DNA of 64,000 nucleotides from Glandiceps talaboti (taxonomy: Eukaryota > Hemichordata > Enteropneusta > Spengelidae). The position numbers and the translations under genes are program-made. The notes under the pieces were generated by a model that was not told the DNA's origin, made no database searches, and saw only the letters and a program-made list of their open reading frames with translations. The DNA lies in the NCBI RefSeq assembly GCF_964340395.1, contig NC_135565.1, positions 6,270,142 through 6,334,141 of the forward strand, read 5' to 3'. This document shows, in pieces, positions 27,801-39,117 of the stretch. How positions within the stretch are numbered: position 1 is the stretch's first letter; each line of letters starts with the position of its first letter.

Positions 27801-28380
27801 CACACCATGCCTTTAGCTTTACCGAACCATATCGGTTCAGTTGTGCTAATAAAAACCTAATCTGCTCCAACTGCATGTGTTCATCTGGGATTCGCGGGAC
27901 AAGTTTACGGTAGCAAAGCCCCTCCACTGTTGGGGAGGGGGGGGGGTCTATGACGGTAGATACAAAAATACGATGTATTTATTATTCGTGCAATTTAAAC
28001 GACTGTTAGCTTACATGCCATTTCGAACACTCGTTGACTCATAGGGCAAGTTATATATTAGTCACATATCAATATAACCTCTGAAGCTTAGTACACACTG
28101 TGTGTTTTGCACTTTTCTGAAGAGCACAGAATAGGTAAACAAGTTTATAAATTATAGTAACGCCTCCTACTTGTCAGGTATATAAGTCCATGCAAACCAG
28201 GACTCTTCTTCTTCGGACGCAGGTCTATAAACCAGCAACTGTGGGTTCTTAGGAGTGGGGGTATGCATATAGTTTTGAGCGGGGCGACTGACAATCTAAA
28301 CAAGTGCATGGCTTTCCTATATCCACACAATACTAGTAGTAGCTTGCAAAGAAATAATTAGGCTTTTTTTTTGTTTTACC

Positions 28381-31300
28381 ATGGCAACGCCGATACGTCT
28401 GTTCGTTGTTTGTACGATACAAGCATTAATTATCTGGATTGCATACCCTCTAGTTTTCGGCTTTGTGTATGGCAGCTTTAAAAAAGAAATAACCAGACTT
28501 GAACTAACGTTAGATCGTATCAGAACACAGGAAGGTTTGCAGCCTCACATGAGGCTTGGCAAGACAGACACCCTCGTTCCAGGTGGCTGTGTTTGTCCTG
28601 TGAAAGGCCAAGGCAGTTTCGAAGGAAGAAGCACAGACATAAACAATCTGCAAGCGAACGATGACGTCACCGACAATATTTTGCGATGTTGTACACACAA
28701 TGAAGACACGTTAAGACAGGTTCGTATAATATATTCTCTATCTGTATGATCTGATATTGATGACGTAAATGAGTTCAACGTCATTGTTTTTTGTATAGAT
28801 TATTGAGCTGACTTTAATTTGCATAGCCAAGTCAATTAATCCCGTTCTACATATTTGTTTTTAATTCAAAAGAAACAAAATATATATAGAAAACAATGAT
28901 TACGTGTATTCTAAACGTACGTACATGTACAGCTCTTAGCTTACGATTTCTCCCGTTCTTCGAGGAAAAGGTATACCACGTCTTTCTTTACGATGATGTA
29001 CTACTACGTGGACGGCAGACACTGAAGTTCTTTACACTTCATGTGACATTTCAACTCCGAACTGGAAACACACTTGTTATCGAATTGATGTGTCCTACTT
29101 ATTACAAGGATGTATTTATCACCAGTGTCATTGCAATGATTGACTACCAATTGTTTGAGGTGCCCTTTCAGCAAAAAACCCAGTCCAGCTGTTTATCATT
29201 CATAGTTGTTTGTTCGGCATATCAACAAAAACATGGGATTTCCAAATGTCATTTGTTTTTATAAAGGGTATTTCCTGTTGCCATGCTACAATTTAATTCA
29301 TAACAATTAAGGCCATCTGTACACCCCCAACACCTGAACCAGTAATACACAGGACAGCTTACATACCAGCGTACATGTACAGTGACACTAACATAAGTTT
29401 TCTTTATAATTTATGAACGCTAAATTTCCCGTTTGTTCCTCAACACACTTCTATATAACACAGAATATTTCTTGTTATCATTCACTGGCTCTGTTTGATA
29501 CAACCAGGCAGAAACCAATTTTAAAAACTGCACATGCTACTCAAAATGGCAATTTCTTGCTAGATTTAGCCTAAATGAAATAAACCATTTTAAACATATT
29601 TTACTTGACTAGACATAGACACACGGGTGTCAATGTTTGCATGTAGACTGTATTTGATGTCTACAGGGTGCCTCGTTAGTACACACTTCAGATAGGCAAA
29701 ATATAGCAAGGCATTGTATTCATTCAAATTTTCCATTTTAAAAGTAGTATGTGCAGTTTCTTACTGGTTTCGGCTCGGTTGTCTCAGACATAGTCAGTGA
29801 ACGGTAACATGCAATGCACTGTATATATTGCCCTTTCACAAATCTCCATGTTCACTTGTTCGTAAAAAGTACGGTTTATAGTCGAGTTATTTTGTCTACG
29901 TAGCCTACCAGGTAGAAATTTAATGCGTATAGATCGGTGGATATTTATCTTGAAACAGTTAGGACTTCAACATATTATTTGTTTTGATACTGTTGCTATG
30001 TTACAGTGATTTGTAATGCTATTGTTGTTGTTTTTTCCAATTGCATTTGATTATTTATTCTGCATCTAAAAATGGACATACCAATATAGATCCAAGCTAA
30101 TACAAAAGTAAGGAGAAATCAACTGGAAACAACATAAACCACTCAATATAAAGATTATGGGCGAGTCGAAAAAAAAGTCATGGACAAAATATTCTGAAGA
30201 AGTCCTTTTGTCAATACATTTCACGACATTTAAAAGAATCAACTTCGTATTTTGTGCTTTTGTAGATAATACAGAAAGTTATCCACGAAGGACGTCTACA
30301 CTACAAGTCTAGAAAAACAGGTATGTATGTTACAAAGTATCGATTGAAACGAAACTAAAAAGAAAGTTCGTTAGACATAGTGAACTTTTTATTACAAGTT
30401 TATACATGCACTTTCGTCTACTAAACATCGCCGATACTGTGTGTGTAGTACACTTAGTTTTTTTATTGTGCTGCTACAAGTTATATGTATTGTAAAGGGG
30501 TGCTTCTGACCATAGACTCTCCACATGTTCACTTTCCATAAATTAACTATAATTGTTACCACTGCAGTTAGACTGCCAAAATCGTGATTTGGTTCATTCC
30601 TTTAACTATAAAATAATTGTAATGTTTTTCATCAGTAAGGGAATAGTGAGCAGGAAATCCCGCCGAGACTGCTTAAAATCGACAATTTCGCGTTACTGGG
30701 AAATCTCACGTGAATGCGCAACATTATCAGAATAACGTGCACGTGATCTCTGATGAGACTGCATGTATTGCCTCAGAATGGTACAAACATACACATACAT
30801 TCTATCCCGAATTGAGAGCACCATACCAATCTACTTGACAGGATATGATGTGCATGGTTACTGGTTTTATAGGGCTTTTATAGGGCTTTATCAGTAAACG
30901 GTTAATCCTGTTTTGCTAAAATTGCAGTTATTATGTACAAAGAAATCCCCGGTCCCTGGACAGAGGATTAGCACGACTTCAGTACGTGTTGACTTTAATA
31001 GCATGTCGAGTGTTCGGTTTGTGTCTACCAATGAAATACATGTATAACCGTCCCACGTTAAGCCATTAGTTTAATTGGTAGAGAAAAACCTGTATGCAGT
31101 CAGTATATTCTTATAAGTAACATAATCTAATTCCTAACTGTATTTCCATCCTCCACAGGGATAGCACTTGGTACCGTGGAAAGAATTGTGAAGAATTTAA
31201 TCAACAAAAACCGAACGGAGTCCTTCTCTGCTGCTGCATCATCATCATCATTGTCTCACCGTCCTGCACTACCGTCAGCTGTCCACCTAACGGGGTCACC

Positions 31301-33030
31301 AGACGGGTTCACCAAAAGTAATTAAATAAACTCTTAGAAGTTGCCACGAAACTAGGTTTGAAGTTCCTTTTAGTACAAAGGCATCATAATACACTAGAAC
31401 TGTTTCTGGGGCCATCCGAATGTAATCAGTGTCAAAAAATATGCTGTTATCGTCGTAATATCCTAAATGATTTGCACAAGGAATTTTGTCTATGTCTGTA
31501 AATGTCCGCCTGGGTAACCTGTTGAGAGGTTTGCTTGGTGTCTGACTGAATGACAGGCTCTTTAACGGACTGACTGACTGACTGACTGACTGGCCGGCTG
31601 GCTGGCTGGCTGGATAGCTGGCTGGCTGGCTGACTGACTGAAGGAATAAGAATTAGTCAAATTTTACGACTCTTCATACATCTACAACACGTGTTAATAT
31701 ATAACCTTTCATCTCAACTACACTAGAGGTTTATCTCTAATTCTTTACAATTACTAACCAATGGTTTTTCATTCTTTCTAGACAAATCCATCCGTAGTGA
31801 AAGAGGAAAAGTCAAAGTGGGTCCATGGGAATCGATGTATGGCCAGGCTTTCACAGAATTAGTTGATGTCGATGCTCATCACATGGTGGCCCCACAAACA
31901 GGCTTATACTATATATATAGCCAGGTGTGTAAACAACCATTATGCAAATATGTTGTTAACATGCAAACATACACCTTGTGAAAGAGTAATAATATTTCCT
32001 TTCAACTGATTGCTTCGTTTTCAATTCTCCTTCCCTTTTTTTCTCAATAGCGATAACAATGGAGGATGAATACCATCAGTGAACGTACTAGCTATCACGT
32101 GACCGAAAGTCACATCCATGTTTGTCCAATGCTATTATGCTTTAACCAATACTAGAAGTCACATAATTAACATGCAATAGAAGACTACATATGCATATTA
32201 TAATGCTCGTATTCTCCCCAACGTTATTATTGTACATAAATCACCATGGAGATCATGATGTAAAATACAAACCCGCGAAAGGAAGGGGAAAACAAGCCAT
32301 CTATGAATGTTCTTTAATTCACGCCAACACCATATGTCAGCATATTAAGTTATAATCACGTGCATTCTCATAAACGACCTTTATTTCCTTCTGACTACAA
32401 AGAAGTTATATGTGTTTATGTCCGAACCTCTAAGGTTTGTTATTGATTCGCAAACAAGCTGCACTATGAACCCTAGTGTACACAATCTTATCAATGACGT
32501 TAATATATTGGAAATATTGGAATGTTTATGGTATATACTAATAATGCCGTAAAAATGCATGCGCATGTGCGAAGTGTCCTGAGATAAATTATGCTAATGT
32601 TCATACGCATGATCCACGCGGAGCCCGATGAAATTCTGGAAATAGTGACCCCTTTTTAATTCCCTTTGATGGAACGACGCGCAGCAAAGATTCGTAAAAG
32701 TTGACATAAAGATCAAATTAATGGACAATGTATTTGATAAAATATTACTATATCTATTACAGGCATACTTTCGTGACGAACGAGACGATGAAGAACGACG
32801 ATTGCAGCAACTGAATGAATACCTACATTATACTGTTTTAGGCAAGTTCACTATTTGATAATTTTAATTATCAAATCAAATTAAAACCTATGCAAACTAT
32901 GAACAAAAACACACAACTATACATATAACTATACATACATACATACATACATACATACATACATACATACACACATACACACACATATATATATACATAT
33001 TATTGTTGTTGTTGTTATTGTTGTTGATGT

Positions 33031-33063
<33 letters not shown>

Positions 33064-36000
33064 CTCCATATTGGAAGCTGTGTAAAATAGACGCTCCGTG
33101 TAAATAGTCATTTCCGTCGTCCTACGCTACAACAAGTTCGAAATTGTGCCATAGAAACCTTTATATTAGTTATTGGAACACTTTCGTTTGTCTTAAATCA
33201 ACGTTCTTCAGTGGATTGAAGAGATAACCGCGGATTTCGATCCCGGTGCCCGTGAGTGGCGAATAGTGACAATATGGCCGCCCGTACCCACGGTAGCCAA
33301 CCATCGCCAACTCCTACTCCGACCAGAAAACATGGCATAAAGTGTGAATCACTAGATGGAGTAACCGTCGAAACCTACCTACAAGCAATGGCTACAACTA
33401 CAGGACCCGAAAATATAACGTCAGCGTCAAGAGCACATGGGTCAGTACTCGTATTCTTCAACTCCGTTACCTGGGTTGAAACCATATGTATCAAAGGCCT
33501 AGAAATAAATGGATTCTCAGTCTACGTCGAACCACTAGTAAAACCAGCAACGAAAGTAATAGTATCCGGAATACCACCCTTTATTCCAAATGAAATCATC
33601 GAACACGAACTATCAAGATTTGGCAAACTCGTGAGTACAGTGAAAACTATTCCACTGGGATGTAAAAGTGAAAATCTGAAGCACGTCAAATCTTTCCGAC
33701 GACAAGCATTTATACTACTGGATAGCGACCTGAATGGCACTGTAAATGGATCTACAAACGTCCAATATGAAGATAGAAATTACAAAGTATACCTGTCTAC
33801 CGATGAAATGCGTTGCTTTAAATGCAAACAGAAAGGACACCTTCAACGAAACTGCAAACAAGTACAAACTGAAAATGAAAACACGGACAATTCAACCGCC
33901 ATTACCAACGAAGATAATCAACAGGTTGTAAATAACAATAACACACATACCAACAATACCGATCAACCAATGAATACCACAGCTGAACCAACGACCAACC
34001 TGCAACCCACTGTCAACGAACTATTGGTAAATACCGCTACAAACGAAACCCACAACAACAACATTATTGATCAACACAACCAGTCAGATACTCACGAAAA
34101 TACCGATAACACAGAAAATGAAGATCATTGGTTTATACCGTATACCTCCATTCAAGAACAAATCAACGATCAAAGACACAAGGAAACCACAGATCCGACC
34201 GTTAACCAAGGAAAAGAAACCGTAACTCCCAACAACGATACACACATCAATGACGTCGAAGAGAGGGTACGAACCCCTCCTTCACCCTTTCCTCCTACTC
34301 CCAATCTGGACTTCACCCTCCCTTCCCAACCAACGTCTCCTGAACCAACACCGTCGTTCGAATTGTCTGGGCTCTCGGAACTTTCAGATCCCGGAACATC
34401 AAAGAAAAACTCTCATCAAAATATGAACAACGAAAACAGCCAAGAACCATCATACTCGCCTCTCAACACCACCCCCGTTGATTCATCAACTCAAGACAGC
34501 TCAACTGCAAGTCCACATGAAACAACCACCAATGAAATAGACGACAATGACAATGACAATGAATCCATCATGTCTGACATATCGGACACACCAATAACCC
34601 ATGAAATGTCAGCACAATCCATAGAAGAATTCCTAGAAGACACGAAACATTCAAGAAAGTTTATCGAACAGTGTACACTATTCAACCCAAACCTGAAAGC
34701 CCTCGCAAAAAACCTACAACGATACCGCACAAACCAACCACTGCCAGCCGCAAAGAAAGCACGAATTTACAAAATGGTAACAAAAATAAAAAGCCACCTC
34801 CTTAAATCACGAAACGTTGCAGACACTCAATCAACAGCATCTTCATCATGGTAAAATGTTTTTCCTTAATAACACTAATCATGGCATCTCTAGCTCTCAT
34901 GTGCTACACTCAACGTACGTGGATGCCGTGATTCAATGAAACGCTACCAACTCTTTGAACTATTGAAAAATACCAGCCATCATGCAGACTTCTACCTACT
35001 ACAAGAAACACATTCCATAACAAGAGATGAACAAGTATGGCCACTAGTATGGCGAGGAAAATGCATCCTCTCTCACAAAAATAACAACAGTGCTGGCGTT
35101 GCTATTTTATTCCATCCAAACTCCACAGTAGAAATTATCGACAAATCAGAACCCATCCCAGGACACCTATTACATACCCAAGTCAAACTCAACGGAACAC
35201 TTGTTAATATCATCAACGTATATGCTCACACTGACGCAAATGAACGCCTACAATGCTTCACTCGCCTAAATACACTATTAACAAACATGAACCAAGAACC
35301 AGTCATAATAGGAGGAGACTTCAACTGTACCCTCAACCCTGAACTTGACAGACTCCAATGTACTGAATCAGATCGTCACTCAACACGTCTCCTTGACAAC
35401 ATGATACACAGGCACAAACTAATCGACAGCTGGCGCCACTACCATGGCAACAACCGTAACTATACATGGCACAGAAACAATACAAAGGCTCGCCTCGACA
35501 GAATTTACATCAACAGATGTATGAAAACACGTATCACAACAGTAACAATACAAAACTCTTCACTCTCCCTATCCGATCACTCCTTCGTCAAATTAACAAT
35601 TTCACAAAAGCAGGTGAAGAAACGTAACCCGGTTTGGTGTCTGAACACCAATATTTTAAAAGAAGACAGCTACCGCGAAATAATTACCCATTTTTGGACA
35701 AATTGGAAACAAGAATCAGAAAAATATAATGATATACTAATGTGGTGGGAAATCGGGAAATGGAAAATTAAACACCTTACGCAACAGTACTGTGTCTCCC
35801 ATAGCAACGATCATAAACAAAGGAAAGCCCAGCTGGAACGCGAAATTCAACACATTGAGAGAAAACTTCACCAGGACAATAACCTAATACATGAATACAC
35901 CACAAAGAAAAATCAACTCGCTGACCTAGTTCACAACGAAAGTAGAGGAGCAGCTATCCGAGCACGCCATCAAATACTGCAACAGAGCGACATATCAAGT

Positions 36001-39000
36001 AAATTCTTCTTCGCCCTCGAGAAGGAAAAAGGAAAATCAAGACCAATAATACAACTGAAACGTACAGACAACACCATTGCAGAAGACCCACACGAAATAC
36101 GCAATATAATATATGACTTCTACCATGAACTTTATACACCGGACCCAGTAGACCAAAATGACCAAAACGAACTCCTTAAAAATCTACCCAAACTGAACAC
36201 ATCCGACCGCGAATATCTCGATAATGATATCACATATGAAGAACTCACCAAGGCAGTCACGCAACTTTCAACAGATCGCTCGCCTGGAATAGATGGACTA
36301 CCAAATGAATTTTACAAAACATTCTGGTCACTCATAGGTAAAGACTTACACAAAGTAATCATCAAATCTCTTCAAAGTGGTATACTTCCACTATCCTGTA
36401 GGAGGGCAGTGATAAGTCTACATCCCAAATCCGGTGATAACACAATGGTTAAGAACTGGCGACCCATCAGCCTTTTATGCAGCGATTACAAAATACTCAC
36501 TAAAGCACTCTCACTCCGTCTCCGCTCCGTACTAGCAACAATTATACACGAAGACCAAACCTGCAGCATACCGGGCCGTCAGATATTTGACAATATTCAC
36601 TTGCTTCGCGACTCCATATCATACGCCAATATCACCGATACACCACTGGGGATAGTAGCTTTGGACCAAGAAAAAGCCTTCGACCGTGTTCACCATGAGT
36701 ACCTGTTAAAAACTCTCAATGCTTTCGGTTTCGGTCCACGTTTCATTAACACCATCAAAGTCTTGTACACAGATATCCAATCACTATTCAGAATAAATAA
36801 CAAGCTAACATCTCCCTTGAACATCAAACGCGGTATTCGACAAGGGTGCTCCCTCTCCGGACAGCTGTACGTCATCGCCTTTGAACCATTATTGGACAAG
36901 ATTAGAACCACCAGTGAAATTGCAGGACTCACAATACCAGAAACTCCAAATCGTACTGTTTACTTATCTGCATATGCCGACGATGTCGAAATAATGCACA
37001 CCAAAGAAGGCGATTTAACTAAGTTAAAAACGTGCCTCGTGAACTATGAAAAGGCATCAAATGCAAAAATTAACTTTGAAAAATCAAAAGGCCTATGGGT
37101 AGGAAAATGGAGACACCGTACCGACAACCAACTTGGAATTGCATGGAATAATATCGGACTCAAACTCCTTGGCGTACACCTAGGTAACAATGAAACATAT
37201 AATCAACAAAACTGGACAAAATTAATCAATACCATAGAAAACAAAATTAAAGGCAGGTCGTCATTTGCTTCATGTATGTCATACAGGGGACGCGTACTCG
37301 TCATTAACCAAGTAATAGCTGCAAAACTACTCTACTGCCTAGCATGTACTACACCCACTAAAGCAACTATTTCACATATTCAAACGCTATTTCTACGATT
37401 TTTCTGGCAAGGCCGCCACTGGATACCTCCTGATACCCTTTACTTACCACTTGATAAGGGTGGACAAGGACTGATTAATCTACAAACAAGACTTACCTCT
37501 CTACGCCTCGGTCACATTCAAAACTACCTATATAAAGACAATCAACACCCCTGCTTCACTTTCATGGATCATTATTTCAAAAAAGTTAACCAGTTGAACT
37601 ACAGAAAACAACTCCTCGTAACAACCGGCATCGAACCAAACAAAACACACATACCACAATTCTACACTGAATTACTACGCTGTTGGAATGCAACCGACAA
37701 AATCCGGAAAGGAGGACCAGAAAACATTTCAGATATACTGAACGAACCGATCTTTCAAAACCCGCTAATACTACATCCAAAACAGAACACGCCTTTTACA
37801 CTGATTCACTTTGCAAACGCAGGCATCACAACCATAGGGGATCTCATACACGATACTCGACAACGTTGGTTAAACTCAACAGATCTCACCGGTAAAGTCA
37901 ACATCCGCTCTGAACGTATCCTCGACTTATCTATTCAAGTAATACACCAAGCTATCCCAGACAACTTCAAAACAATGATCAACAACTACTTCCAAAATCC
38001 GTCTCCAAATAACTCACCAAGTACGAACTATTCTTTTGAACTCCATCACTCGACTGAACTCAACTTGCCACTGTACAAACTCGAAAGGGGAGCAATCTAT
38101 AAATATAAGATCCTTGAAAATCAAGCAAAAAGACAACCTGACAGACTCGACACCGTTTGGCGAGATATTCTCAGCCTACCCGATTACATACATCCGAACT
38201 TCACAGCCTGCTATTATCCACCAACAACCGCAAGAGAAGGAGATCTTCACTGGCGCATCCTACACGGCGCGTACACGACAGGAACCTTCCTATACAATGC
38301 CGGTTTTCGCACTGACCCAAACTGCCCGCTATGTGAGGACAGAGATGCTCTACAACATATCTTCCTGGAATGCCCGAATATACAACTGCTCCTAGCCTTC
38401 ATCACCAAAATAATATCACACCTAGTTACTGCCCATCAAGTCATACCAATGTCATGGTTCCTAGTAAACCCACCAAGGAAAAGTACCAAATTCATCAGCA
38501 AACACGCCATGCAACTGTCAACATACACCATATCGACCGCTAAAATGTCTATACACCTAGCAAGAAGAAACACCATGGATAACAGGACACCGATCGACCC
38601 TCTCGAAATCTTCAAGACAAGAATCCGCACACGACTCAGCCTTGAATTTGAACATTACAGACTCAGAGATAACCTTGTAGCTTTCACATCTATTTGGGCC
38701 ATTAACAATGCATTATGCGAGGTAATCAATAACCAACTACATTTCACATATGACCATTAATAATACAACCTAATCAGTAACTAAATGTCAGCCGTACGAT
38801 CCTTGTAACATTTTAAAATTCTCAGCATTGTCCAAATTGTACACATCTACTTCACACTGAAATATATAATCCACCGTTGTTAAATTCACGCAATTTAATT
38901 TTACCAGGAACATTTACTTTTACAAAGCCAATTCACTCGTATTTCGCTAATTGTCTTCTTTTTGTACATAGTTTAGCACTTCATTGTATATAGTTAGGGC

Positions 39001-39045
39001 AAATACGAATAAATGTTCCATTTGAAAAGATGATGGTGGTGGTGG

Positions 39046-39117
<72 letters not shown>

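Larger units (their letters stand above)
33064..39029 (+). mobile_element. Tx1/L1-group non-LTR retrotransposon, near full length, inserted in a TGA microsatellite
   Basis: The element is about 5.97 kb: a 5' untranslated region of about 210 bases, ORF1 (zinc-knuckle protein), a short spacer, ORF2 (endonuclease plus reverse transcriptase) and a 3' untranslated region of about 270 bases ending TTTGAAAAG. There is no poly(A) tail. Instead (TGA/ATG)n microsatellite borders both ends, at 33,030-33,063 and 39,030-39,183. Reverse-transcriptase spelling (LDQEKAFDRV, RQGCSLSGQLY, AYADDVEI) resembles the L1 superfamily, and among its clades Tx1, some of whose families insert into microsatellites or RNA genes. 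The element lies in the sense orientation inside the last intron of the TNF ligand. Both frames are long and open, suggesting a young insertion, except for a frame problem at the ORF2 start. Confidence 0.9.

Noticed and set aside
33256-33273. Upstream GTG start for LINE ORF1
   Set aside because: ATG 33274, eighteen bases downstream, has a good initiation context, and eukaryotic initiation at GTG is unlikely.
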